The notes beneath the pieces were generated by a model. It ran no database searches and had not been told where the DNA came from. It saw only the letters and a program-made list of their open reading frames with translations. The translations under genes were made by a program, and so were the position numbers. Shown piece after piece: positions 52,614 through 61,403 of a DNA stretch of 64,000 bases (position 1 is the first letter of the stretch; every line of letters starts with the position of its first letter). Source of the stretch: Nitrospira sp. (GTDB lineage Bacteria; Nitrospirota; Nitrospiria; Nitrospirales; Nitrospiraceae); NCBI GenBank assembly GCA_005116835.1, contig SWDM01000024.1, positions 62,001-126,000 of the forward strand, written 5' to 3'.

Positions 52614-54185
52614 TTAATCCTTGCCTACCGCCCTTAAAAATGTCTGTTGATAGACACCAAAGTACGGGGCAAAGCGACGCGCTGCAGCCTTCCGATAGAG
52701 ATACGACCGACGCTTCTTGACACATGCCAGACGCCATTGTTGCAGCCATCCATTCATCGGCGGCACACAACGCACCTGCTGACCTGTTGTCAATTCCGTC
52801 GTCATCTCCACTTCCGGCAACAGACTGCGCAACTCCTCATCAGATTGTTTTAGAATCCATCGTCCAAGCTGACATTGCTCTACTTTGCACATCAGCTCAC
52901 ATGATACTGACAGCACTGATGCCACCGACCAGACCAGATCACGACGTGCGTGATGGTCTCGGAGCCCGGTGTAGCGCATCGTGAGATCGAGCAAATAGCC
53001 GCGGAGATACTTCGCATGACGATTCTTCCAAAACGCACCTTGTAACGACGCCAGGAGTTCATCGTACGCAGGAAGATCAGCTGGCACCACATCTATCTCA
53101 TCGCTGAGTGACGTGGAGTCCATATTCTCTTCCGGTACAGACTCTTCCTCCAGGACGTCGGTGTCTGATTCCATTTCGAACGATGTCTCATCCGTCTCGT
53201 CCCTACCCATGTGCTCCAAGACACTCCCCACCTCTTCACCCGACACCACCTCAAGCTGTGTTTGTAAACACTCACTTGTGGAGAGGTCGGAGAATCGAGC
53301 GGGTACTGCCTGAAGATTTGCTTCGACTACAGATAGTGGCAAGGTGGTGACTGCAGACTTGGGATACCAGCCACAATTCACACAATGCCAATCTGTAATC
53401 TGATAGCCATCACGACCGTAGACAATCGACTCCAGCGCGGTACCATGACAATGGTCACAGATCTGAACCGGTTCCGACACTGCTCGAGGAGCAGAAGGCA
53501 AGACCGACACAGGATGACCATGCATGCCACCACATTCTGAGCATTGGACAGATCCAGTGATCCAAATCACATGCCCAACCGCTGAATTCTCATTCGCACG
53601 CAATTCCACCTCTGATAACCGGACCGTTCCCAACACGCCACACAACGGTTGTGCACGGCTGACATCGAGACGATATGCCCAACGACCATCTTCCAATGTG
53701 ACAAGACGATTCTGGTATCGCCACATTTGATAGTGCCAGGCATATCGTAGCGGATCCGATTCTGTGGTCAGAATTGCATGTACCTCGGGCGACATCTTTG
53801 GACGTGCCGTACTGTCAGTGACCCAACACCGCGGCAAGACCTCCGATGCATCGAAGTCCATCTCTCGGTCGTCCTCATAACGATCCTCAAACGGCGTCCG
53901 GGCATCATGCATACGCTGATTTCCATATTCCGTTCGTTTCACGTGAAGGCGATGCTGTTGTACTGCTAGAAGTGTCGATGGATGGACGAGATGAAAACCC
54001 GATTCCAGTTCACGAATCATGTATTCTAACTGGTCAAGTTCCAACCGCATCCAACGTGGCCTGCGTTCACCTTGTAACTGTTCAGCACATCCAAACCGAG
54101 ATTGGCCTGGAGAACTGCGAACAAAATCACGAAGTGATGTAAAGGCCGGACGTCTGTGAGCCATGATGTAATGTTGTGTATTCAT
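52614..54185 (-). CDS. Large zinc-ribbon protein, unknown
   Basis: The 523-residue protein starts at MNTQH (54185) after AAAGGA. It has CSECGG, then ICDHCHG and WHCVNCGWYP as zinc knuckles near the middle, an acidic segment of Glu/Asp-rich residues, and a helical C-terminal region. GC content is lower than in the plus-strand genes. No known family. It converges on the 477-residue protein with a long hairpin between. Confidence 0.65.
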   Translation of the reverse strand: MNTQHYIMAHRRPAFTSLRDFVRSSPGQSRFGCAEQLQGERRPRWMRLELDQLEYMIRELESGFHLVHPSTLLAVQQHRLHVKRTEYGNQRMHDARTPFEDRYEDDREMDFDASEVLPRCWVTDSTARPKMSPEVHAILTTESDPLRYAWHYQMWRYQNRLVTLEDGRWAYRLDVSRAQPLCGVLGTVRLSEVELRANENSAVGHVIWITGSVQCSECGGMHGHPVSVLPSAPRAVSEPVQICDHCHGTALESIVYGRDGYQITDWHCVNCGWYPKSAVTTLPLSVVEANLQAVPARFSDLSTSECLQTQLEVVSGEEVGSVLEHMGRDETDETSFEMESDTDVLEEESVPEENMDSTSLSDEIDVVPADLPAYDELLASLQGAFWKNRHAKYLRGYLLDLTMRYTGLRDHHARRDLVWSVASVLSVSCELMCKVEQCQLGRWILKQSDEELRSLLPEVEMTTELTTGQQVRCVPPMNGWLQQWRLACVKKRRSYLYRKAAARRFAPYFGVYQQTFLRAVGKD

Positions 54186-54301
54186 GTGATCCTTTCTGGA
54201 CACGACAAATCTCGATCCACGCCAGGGCGGATAAGATCGTTCGATGTTATAAATGTGGTGTAATGGACAGACTGAAACCGAGAGGTCAGCACACGCAGAA
54301 G

Positions 54302-54691
54302 CTAGGCGAGATCAAACGGTCGGCCATAGAGCGCATGTGCTGCGTCACCAATCGCGTCCGTAGATTCCTCACACAAAGCCTGCAATTTCGATGCATCGTA
54401 CCCCGTATAGATCTCCAACATCCGGCGTGAAACAGGCGTCAGTTCCTTTCCGACTGCGACCACTTTCAACGCGTGCCGATATTCTTGATCTTCTGGAATC
54501 GAAGCATGCCCTGACACCTGACACAGAATCTGCTGTGCAAGTGACTCAATCGTGAACAATACCCCGCAATAGTTGCAGAGTGATTGACGAATAGTCTCAC
54601 GCATCGCAGAGGTCACACGGTCAGGATGATCCAGATACTCTTGCAACAGGTGCGCAACTTCTTCTTTTAATGTTTTCCATTCAGGACTCAT
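54302..54691 (-). CDS. Hypothetical element protein
   Basis: The 129-residue helical protein has GGAGG before its start. It includes LCNYCGVLF, a possible Cys pair, in the N-terminal half. Unknown. Confidence 0.6.
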   Translation of the reverse strand: MSPEWKTLKEEVAHLLQEYLDHPDRVTSAMRETIRQSLCNYCGVLFTIESLAQQILCQVSGHASIPEDQEYRHALKVVAVGKELTPVSRRMLEIYTGYDASKLQALCEESTDAIGDAAHALYGRPFDLA

Positions 54692-54709
54692 GATGACACC
54701 CTCCTTCCG

Positions 54710-55162
54710 TTAGTTATGTCCACTCACCAGCACCGTAGGCGACTTCCATACCGCAACCGACCGACACCATCGCACCATCTGAACTACCGACCGAATGACC
54801 GGTAATTGCAAATCGCGCAACAGCCTCGTCCGATCATAGTGCAGTACCCGCATCCGAGCTGACAGCGACAGCGCAACGGCAACAACATGACGTGGATCGG
54901 GATCGGCAAAACCGGTCACGCTCACGTCACAATAATTGTCGCCCGCCCCATCAATCGGAAGAAAGTCTTTATCTGTCACACCCGCGCCACGAAGAAAATC
55001 CAGGACGCCGCGTGCAGCATCTTGTGTCGGAAATAATTCGCTGAATCGCTGTAAGAATCCATCCTTCATCACCGTACCGAGATACCAACCAAACGGTGAA
55101 TAGAATTCATGGACCACTTCTGACAACACAGCCGTATGTACACGTATTCCACAGGTATTCAT
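54710..55162 (-). CDS. Hypothetical element protein
   Basis: The 150-residue protein starts at MNTCG (55162) after AAGGAG. Mixed alpha/beta; DVSVTGFADPDPRHVVAVAL suggests a compact fold. Unknown. It is upstream of the 54302 gene on the same strand. Confidence 0.6.
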   Translation of the reverse strand: MNTCGIRVHTAVLSEVVHEFYSPFGWYLGTVMKDGFLQRFSELFPTQDAARGVLDFLRGAGVTDKDFLPIDGAGDNYCDVSVTGFADPDPRHVVAVALSLSARMRVLHYDRTRLLRDLQLPVIRSVVQMVRWCRSVAVWKSPTVLVSGHN

Positions 55163-55275
55163 GTGTGTACTCCTTATGCTTAATAAATGATGTTGAAACT
55201 GTGATGACATGGAACAATTGACCTATACTCCCCGATGTGTGCTAGACTTTCTCAGGCACTCACTGGGAGGATTCG

Positions 55276-55551
55276 ATGATCAATCGCGCATTAATGACCG
55301 TTCAGGACATGGTCAACGCATTCGTCGATAGCCGTCCAAAGTTTTGGAAGACGAACGCCAAGTACGTTGGAGACCTGAGCTATTTATCGCTGGGGGATGG
55401 AATTGAGAAATTGAAGACACAGGTGAGAAATCTGAAGCGCCATCATCGGATGACGAAAGCCGAAGCCGAGACACTTAAGCAGATTACACGCGCAATCGCT
55501 TCTTTATCTCCGTCTCCAACTCCATCACGTCGACGTCACGTTGTGGCATAA
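55276..55551 (+). CDS. Hypothetical element protein
   Basis: This 91-residue protein is preceded by GGGAGG. It contains TQVRNLKRHHRMTKAEAETL, a helical basic stretch. Its 3' end overlaps the opposite-strand gene at 55484 by 68 bases. Confidence 0.55.
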   Translation: MINRALMTVQDMVNAFVDSRPKFWKTNAKYVGDLSYLSLGDGIEKLKTQVRNLKRHHRMTKAEAETLKQITRAIASLSPSPTPSRRRHVVA

Positions 55552-55735
55552 CCGTGAAATAGTCCGGACGTGATCGAATCCATGCCACCATCCCTGCATC
55601 AATCAATTGATCGAGCCGGCTGAAGACATCGTCATAGACCAAGTCGAACTGCTTACGATTTCCTGCCACATGCTCCAGTGTCACAGTGACAATCCGGTGC
55701 ACAATTTCCACATCAAGTCTGACGACTTCCTTCAT
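55484..55735 (-). CDS. Hypothetical element protein, overlapping antisense
   Basis: The 83-residue protein starts at MKEVV (55735) after GAGGAGG. Its 3' end overlaps the plus-strand gene 55276-55551 by 68 bases. Unknown family. Confidence 0.5.
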   Translation of the reverse strand: MKEVVRLDVEIVHRIVTVTLEHVAGNRKQFDLVYDDVFSRLDQLIDAGMVAWIRSRPDYFTVMPQRDVDVMELETEIKKRLRV

Positions 55736-56293
55736 ACACACCTCCTCTACAGACAAATCGCCACGCGATTTATCATGATTACGCACAATGGACTGCGGCA
55801 GATCGAAACGATCTGATGTAAGACCAGTAGACAAGACACTGGACACAAGACATGGAAGGGAGCAGGCGGAGAGACGAAAGTCAGAATGAAATAGAGAGAA
55901 TGAGATGGGTGAAACAGCGATCTCGGTATCGTCTACAACATGCAGAATGATACACGAGCCGTGGAGAGAGACGTCTGAAGACGGATCAAGTCACTCAAAC
56001 ATTCTCGAATAGTAAGATGAACATTCAGTACAGAACGTACAGAACGATGTTTCAGCGAACGCCTACAAAACCAAATATAATGGCCATACTCTAGCGCAAG
56101 ATCTCGAGCAGGTCAATCCCCCGTATAGCGCCACTCCATGCCTAATTTTCTGTACGATTCCCTGAACGCTCCTCCTGGCCATAGGTCATCCGGTAGTACC
56201 TTCCATAAGGCCATCGCTCGTTCACAGGCCGGCTTCGCCGGCACCGCTCTCGCGGATGATACTCGGCCTGTCCGCACACACGGAGGATCACGT
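55736..56293. other. Intergenic stretch, no confident gene
   Basis: Purine-rich sequence (GAGAGAATGAGATG and similar) and short direct repeats ACAGAACG near 56030. No supported gene; the promoter of the gene at 56294 is likely here. Confidence 0.3.
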
Positions 56294-56632
56294 ATGAGTC
56301 AGCATCTCTTTCGGACCACGCACCAGCACCGCCCGGTGCTCATCACGATGGGATGGGACCGCCCGTTGCAATATGTATTTCTTACGGTGAAACGCCTCGA
56401 CCCTGCCGAAGACGGCCGAGAATCCGACTATCTCTATACCAACTTAGACGACGAGACGACCGAGCCCTCCTCTCTTGAATACTACTGCGCACAGCTCACC
56501 CGACTCGGTCTCGAAATTCCTCCCAGCATGAGGCACGCCGTGGCGGACGACGAGGCGCAAAACGTCGGAAACAAACAAGTGGAATATCACGCCGACGGAT
56601 CCTGTCGGGTGCTGTACGGCGAGACGGACTAA
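56294..56632 (+). CDS. Hypothetical element protein
   Basis: The 112-residue protein starts after GGAGG. It has a beta-rich first half (QYVFLTVKRLDPAED) and a helical part. Unknown. Confidence 0.62.
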   Translation: MSQHLFRTTHQHRPVLITMGWDRPLQYVFLTVKRLDPAEDGRESDYLYTNLDDETTEPSSLEYYCAQLTRLGLEIPPSMRHAVADDEAQNVGNKQVEYHADGSCRVLYGETD

Positions 56633-56712
56633 CGCCACGACGGCAGAGACGGCCCGACACACACGTAGTTCTGCTGTCATCAATAGACACCCCACCCTTC
56701 CGAGCCTCAATT

Positions 56713-57135
56713 ATGTCCTCACGTCGAACCGTCGTCCGCTACACCGCCTGCCCAAACTGCAGCCAGTGGAGTATCGGCGTCCAAGCCAACGGGCGTATCG
56801 TCCGACATTCGATGGGATGCGGATCCGTTGAAACGGTTGGTCCGGGGACCCGACGGCCATTGTGGAGAACCACGATCTGTGCAGGGTCGGGCACGCTCGT
56901 CAACCAATTGCTCTATCATAACTCCATGCCAACGCTGACTGAATCAATCTGCATTGTGGACTTCTGCGGCTTTTTCTCCCCAGGGCACTTCCCGTGATCC
57001 TACTGGGCGGATTGGGACGGAGAATTTCTCCTCTTTGGAGCAGAATGGGCAGAGATTCCAGATATGCCCAGCACAACAAAACCCACCGAAGAACATCCCT
57101 ACGCGTGGGCTCGACAACACGGCAGTGATCTCTAA
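56713..57135 (+). pseudogene. Zinc-knuckle gene with an in-frame TGA
   Basis: The frame from 56713 encodes a CPNC knuckle and reaches TGA at 56995 (94 codons). It then continues without interruption for 45 codons (SYWADWDGEFLLFGAEW, then KPTEEHPYAWARQHGSDL) to TAA at 57133. The second part is strongly coding. A start at ATG 56926 inside would make a separate small gene carrying the same TGA. Confidence 0.5.
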
Positions 57136-57155
57136 CTCATCGAGGCAGCCACACC

Positions 57156-57353
57156 ATGTCTTACTTTCGACTGCCACAGACCACTCAGGAACGCCGCGCC
57201 AACCAAGATCCACTCGCCCGGCCAGCGCGCGGCCCTCACCAGCTGCCTCATAGTTGGGACGATATCTCTGTCACCGCCCGAAAGAGTCGCAATTGGAAAC
57301 GCTTCCGAAAAACCAAATACCGACAGATCATCGATCACGCGGCCTCTCGCTAA
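57156..57353 (+). CDS. Small basic hypothetical protein
   Basis: The 65-residue, Arg/Lys-rich protein ends with an acidic-free basic helix. It begins MSYFRLPQTTQERRA. Unknown; likely nucleic-acid-binding. Confidence 0.5.
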   Translation: MSYFRLPQTTQERRANQDPLARPARGPHQLPHSWDDISVTARKSRNWKRFRKTKYRQIIDHAASR

Positions 57354-57404
57354 TCCCCTCCTGACGCGACCAAACCCATCGACAGCCGGCACCGCGAGAT
57401 TCCC

Positions 57405-57768
57405 ATGCCAAGGACCACCGTGATGCATGCAGACTTTTCCCCATTTCGCCGCAGGGACCCCAAATTCTTTCTCGCCCTCAACGCCATACGACAACAGGCT
57501 GAAGAGTCGCGCCATCGATTCCGCACCCAATATGGCACCCAAGAGGACGCCAATGCTGCCGCGACCCAGCTTCCTCCGCCAACTCAAGCCGATCAATCTC
57601 GAGCCCATACGCGCGCTCGGACGAGGCCACCAGAACTTCGATGGCATCATTGCCCAGTATCCGATGTTGGCCTTGACGCTCATCGAACCAAACCTTGCTA
57701 CAGCCATTTAACAGGTCCATGCCAAAATGATCAAAGATCGGGAGTACCTCACCCAACTGGAGATGTGA
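57405..57768 (+). pseudogene. Decayed gene with frameshift and in-frame TAA
   Basis: ATG 57405 opens a coding-like frame (DPKFFLALNAIRQQAEESRH). From about 57532 another frame takes over (PSFLRQLKPINLEPIRALG, then YPMLALTLIEPNLATAI), meets TAA at 57709 and continues with KMIKDREYLTQLEM to 57766. Together they look like one broken gene. Confidence 0.35.
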
Positions 57769-57853
57769 GCGAACACATTAACGCGGGGGACATGATTCCA
57801 CCGGTTGTCTGCCCTTATCCTGTCTTCTCTCCCGCATGAAGGAGCTCAGTCTT

Positions 57854-58636
57854 ATGGATGAACTCGTCAAAAGTGTCAGCATCGACAATATGCTCAACCA
57901 GCGACAAGCCGTTGACGATTTACTCCAACGTGCCCGGCTCCTCTTACTGGAAGCCGAGACGCTGGCCGATGCCGCCCATCTCGGATCGATTCGAGATTTA
58001 TTCAGCCCTCGTCGGCATCATCCCTACGACATCAACGTTCTGGATGACGACGGACATCGCCAGGCCATGCATATTCTCGATGGGCCTGCGTGGGTCTATC
58101 TCATGAATGAATCAGGCAATCGGACCTTCATGGACCGGACGGCCCGCCAAAAATGGGATGACCAAATCGCCAAAGGGGAGTACCCCGCCTTCACAAAGGA
58201 GACGGTAACGGCGACTTTCGGGACCCTTCATCTGAGCCGTGAAGAGATGTTCGAACGAGGGGTGATTGAAACCTTCCGACGCTTATCCTGGGACTACAAA
58301 ACCAATCAACCATTCAAATTTGGAAAACGGATCATTGTCCAATACCTCGCGAATGAGTGGGGGAGTCTCAATCATCGCGCCTTAGATGAACTCGAAGATC
58401 TCCATCGCGTCTTCTGTATTCTCGACGGGCACAAAGAACCGGATCATCGAGATGGGATCGCCAGCCAAATGCAAACCGCCTGTGCGAACAACGACACACA
58501 GTGGACCGGTCCCTACTTCGCCATCAAATGGTATAAAAAAGGCACTGGGCATGTGACGTTCCTTCGATCAGAACTCGTCACCCGTATGAACCAACTCCTC
58601 GCCAAGCGTTATCCGAATGCTCTCGCCTATGGCTAA
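57854..58636 (+). CDS. DUF4942-domain protein
   Basis: The 260-residue protein starts at ATG 57854 with AAGGAG upstream. It matches DUF4942, including SWDYKTNQPFKFGKRIIV and DELEDLHRVFCILDGHKE. Such proteins occur in integrated elements and plasmids. The longer family members carry a methyltransferase domain, which is absent here. Function unknown. Confidence 0.75.
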   Translation: MDELVKSVSIDNMLNQRQAVDDLLQRARLLLLEAETLADAAHLGSIRDLFSPRRHHPYDINVLDDDGHRQAMHILDGPAWVYLMNESGNRTFMDRTARQKWDDQIAKGEYPAFTKETVTATFGTLHLSREEMFERGVIETFRRLSWDYKTNQPFKFGKRIIVQYLANEWGSLNHRALDELEDLHRVFCILDGHKEPDHRDGIASQMQTACANNDTQWTGPYFAIKWYKKGTGHVTFLRSELVTRMNQLLAKRYPNALAYG

Positions 58637-58781
58637 GTAATTCAGATCGAAGCGCCGCGGGCGCCAGCCTTTCGCATACGCCTCAGGCCAATGGGAATGA
58701 GCCCACACACATCCCATTGAACCGCCCCACTTCAACGTCCACCTCATTCCTCCTTATGCTTCCCTTCACATGAGGTCTCAG

Positions 58782-59882
58782 ATGTCTCACGCCATCACCA
58801 CACCATCTATCAGCTTGTACTATCAACAAGGCAGCTCGGACAAAGAGTACCACGCTCAAATTACAGCAGTTGATGACCTCTATCTCGTGAATTTCCAATA
58901 CGGTCGTCGAGGCTCCAGCCTCACGAGCGGATCGAAAACCAGTCGCCCCGTACCCTTCGACCAGGCCACAAAGATCTTTACCAAACTGATTCTGGAGAAA
59001 AAGGCAAAGGGCTACACCGAAGGAGCCACCGGGGTCCCCTATCAAGACAGCAGCAAGAGTGGCCGCGTGACCGGCATGCTCCCCCAGCTCTTGAACCCGC
59101 TCGATGAATCACGACTCGACGAATTCCTGGCCAATGGCAGCTACGCGCAAGAGAAAAAGAATGGACGCCTCCTCCAGTTGAAGAGGGAAGGCGAACTGAT
59201 CACCGGCGCCAACAAACTCGGTCTCTCGATCGCACTTCCCGACCCCATCGTGCACGCGGTCCGGGCGTTGCCGTGCGACGACCTCGCCCTCGTCGGGGAA
59301 TGGATCGGTACGACCCTGCACTGCTTCGATCTCACGCGCTATGACCAAGACGTCATGCGGCAACCCTATGCCACCCGCTACCACACCTTAGCCCCACTGA
59401 TCGAGGCGTCCTCGCATCGCGCTGTCCAACTCATCACCGCCGCCACAACCCCGAAGGCAAAACGCGCGCTCTACGAACGACTGAGGACTGAACATGCCGA
59501 AGGAATCGTCTTCAAAGACCCCGTGGCCCCCTACACACCCGGACGGCCGAACAGCGGCGGGCCACAATGGAAATTGAAATTCAAATCCTCGAGCACGTTC
59601 ATCGTCAAGAAGCACAACCTCAAACGCAGCGTCGAAATGCAACTCCTCGATTCCCAGGGAATCTTCGTCTCTTCCGGAAACGTCAGTATCCCGCCCAATA
59701 AAAGCATCCCACCGATCCATAGCCTGATTGAGGTCGAATATCTCTATGCCATCAACGGCAGTCATCACCTGCATCAACCGGTCTACCTGGGGCCCCGGGA
59801 CGACGTCGACCGCGGAGACTGCCGGCTCACACAGCTCAAGTATCAGCCGCTCACTGATGGCGACCCCGATGATGATGCGTAG
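58782..59882 (+). CDS. WGR-domain/ATP-dependent-ligase-like protein
   Basis: The 366-residue protein starts at ATG 58782 after GAGG. Residues 1-80 form a WGR-like domain (YLVNFQYGRRGSSLTSG). Residues 115-360 resemble the adenylation and OB domains of ATP-dependent DNA ligases: motif I is EKKNGR, with the candidate lysine Lys125 but Asn127 where KxDG has Asp. Motif III ALVGEWIG, motif IV AEGIVFKD and motif V WKLKFK follow. The WGR fusion and the Asp to Asn change are unusual. It may seal nicks during element replication. Confidence 0.75.
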   Translation: MSHAITTPSISLYYQQGSSDKEYHAQITAVDDLYLVNFQYGRRGSSLTSGSKTSRPVPFDQATKIFTKLILEKKAKGYTEGATGVPYQDSSKSGRVTGMLPQLLNPLDESRLDEFLANGSYAQEKKNGRLLQLKREGELITGANKLGLSIALPDPIVHAVRALPCDDLALVGEWIGTTLHCFDLTRYDQDVMRQPYATRYHTLAPLIEASSHRAVQLITAATTPKAKRALYERLRTEHAEGIVFKDPVAPYTPGRPNSGGPQWKLKFKSSSTFIVKKHNLKRSVEMQLLDSQGIFVSSGNVSIPPNKSIPPIHSLIEVEYLYAINGSHHLHQPVYLGPRDDVDRGDCRLTQLKYQPLTDGDPDDDA

Positions 59883-59925
59883 GATCTAACCCAGGCCTCG
59901 CCACCCCACACACGAAAGCCGATAC

Positions 59926-60066
59926 ATGCCACAAGTCATCCTTACGACTGCCACGGATTGAGGCCATCGAACACTGGCCACTTCGAACCGCGTGGAACCC
60001 CCAGTAAGGGTACCGGCCGGTCCCGATCCTCGCCACCACCGACGAAACAACCAGATAGAAAGATGA
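59926..60066 (+). pseudogene. Small gene with an in-frame TGA
   Basis: ATG 59926 opens 11 codons (MPQVILTTATD), then TGA at 59959, then 34 codons (GHRTLATSNRVEPPVRVPAG) to TGA 60064. It repeats the pattern of in-frame stops seen in neighbouring genes. Confidence 0.35.
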
Positions 60067-60072
60067 GGTGTC

Positions 60073-60354
60073 ATGCGCACTCCATCGCTGACGAGACACA
60101 CCGCCAAGCGAAAATCCCGGTACCTCTCCACCATCGCTGACCGTGCACACATTGAGACAGCCGTACGCTTACTCGCGGAGTGCCAACTGCTCTTACGATC
60201 GGGAAGCGCCCATCGGGCAGCGAATGCGGCTGGGACCTGCCGGAAGTTGGCCTTCACGGAACTCCAACACTGCCGACAGCGCCTCTACCGACAGATGCAC
60301 GCCGATCAGCCGTATGTCACTATAGGGAGAGGGGCGCCCCCTCGTGGATGCTGA
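60073..60354 (+). CDS. Hypothetical element protein
   Basis: The 93-residue, helical and Arg-rich protein starts after GAGG. Unknown family. Confidence 0.5.
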   Translation: MRTPSLTRHTAKRKSRYLSTIADRAHIETAVRLLAECQLLLRSGSAHRAANAAGTCRKLAFTELQHCRQRLYRQMHADQPYVTIGRGAPPRGC

Positions 60355-60421
60355 ATCCAAACTACTCGGACACAGCAGCCAGATCGGATCACGCCCTTCA
60401 ATCCGCATGAAGGGAACTGCT

Positions 60422-60802
60422 ATGTTGAAATGCGATTTGTGCTCCGATCCCCATCCCATCGCCCGCTATCACACCCGTTCCTTTGGGATTACCACGAACG
60501 AGGATGTGTTTCCTGACACGCCAATTCACCTCATTGACGATGTCCCCTATGTGGCCACCGACGATATCCATCCTGTTCGCGGAACGGGCCATCTCGTCGA
60601 TCCGGACTGGCTCGCCTGCGAGCCGTGTGCCAATCTGATTGACCAGCAGAATCTCGACGGACTCATCGCCTACTGCCTGGCTAATTTTCGCGTCTCCCAC
60701 CCATTTCCACCTGATATGACCGAGTCAGAGCTCGCAGACTTCTGCCGCTACTGGTACACCGCGTTCTTTCAGAACCTGCTCAGCACACGCTTGCCCCTCT
60801 AA
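60422..60802 (+). CDS. Hypothetical element protein with zinc-binding cysteines
   Basis: The 126-residue protein starts after AAGGGA. It has LKCDLCSDPHP near the N-terminus and LACEPCANLID in the middle, two CxxC pairs that could hold one zinc ion. Unknown function. Confidence 0.62.
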   Translation: MLKCDLCSDPHPIARYHTRSFGITTNEDVFPDTPIHLIDDVPYVATDDIHPVRGTGHLVDPDWLACEPCANLIDQQNLDGLIAYCLANFRVSHPFPPDMTESELADFCRYWYTAFFQNLLSTRLPL

Positions 60803-60886
60803 CCCCTGATTCAGACGGCCCGCGTCGCGGGCACCTCCTCTCCCCGCAGCCCTACACACACGACTTAATACACCAAGGGAGCTCAC

Positions 60887-61349
60887 ATGGGAGATCCACG
60901 ACGCGTTCATCTCTTCGCGGAATCTATCGCCGAGTTCATCCCTTGATCCGCCCGCATGGCCGACATCGCCGACGGCCGAGGCATCCTCCAAGCCGCGCTT
61001 CGAGAACGAGGCTTTTCGCACGTGACCTCCTGGGATCATCGGCGCCGTTCCCCTTACAACCGACATGGCCATCGTTATGGCTGGTTTCGGCATGACACGC
61101 TGGACCAATACGACGCAGTCGTGGCGATGCATCCGGATGAGGGCACCGATGACGCGATCCTCTATGCCGAGCGTCACCACATTCCGGCCATCATCTGCCC
61201 CTGTTGCGTGAGACCCAGTGCGCAACCGTTTTGGGAGCCGACCAAATGCCACTTCTGGTCTGCGCATCTCGAACGAATGGCCCTCACCGTCTCGCTCCAC
61301 GTCCGATGGGATCGACTCCCCATGAACGGGCGCAACGACGTGATGATTC
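60887..61349 (+). pseudogene. SAM-dependent methyltransferase-like gene, broken at both ends
   Basis: From ATG 60887 the frame meets TGA at codon 20 (60944) and continues with ARMADIADGRGILQAALRER, resembling motif I of a class I methyltransferase, through CPCCVRPSAQPFWEPTKC. The C-terminus runs straight into the tRNA-Lys 3' half at 61349, so it is truncated by the attachment site. Translation from ATG 60956 is possible. Confidence 0.55.
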
Positions 61350-61397
61350 TGACTCTTAATCAGCGGGCCGTAGGTTCGACCCCTACACGGCCCACCA
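61349..61397 (+). other. 3' half of tRNA-Lys(CTT), likely attachment site
   Basis: Anticodon stem-loop CTGA-CTCTTAA-TCAG, variable loop, T-arm and acceptor ending in CCA, without a 5' half. The C-terminus of a tyrosine integrase (61404, minus strand) begins 7 bases away, the classical layout of an integrated element beside its tRNA target. Confidence 0.72.
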
Positions 61398-61403
61398 AAT
61401 TCT

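Noticed and set aside
39602-61349. TGA recoded as an amino acid throughout the element
   Set aside because: Several neighbouring genes clearly stop at TGA immediately before the next ribosome site, and TAA and TAG also interrupt genes. Decay is simpler; I kept readthrough only as an alternative.
32582-61397. Three complete tRNA genes
   Set aside because: Only the 3' half matches; the 5' acceptor strand and D-arm cannot be found upstream, so a functional cloverleaf is not possible.
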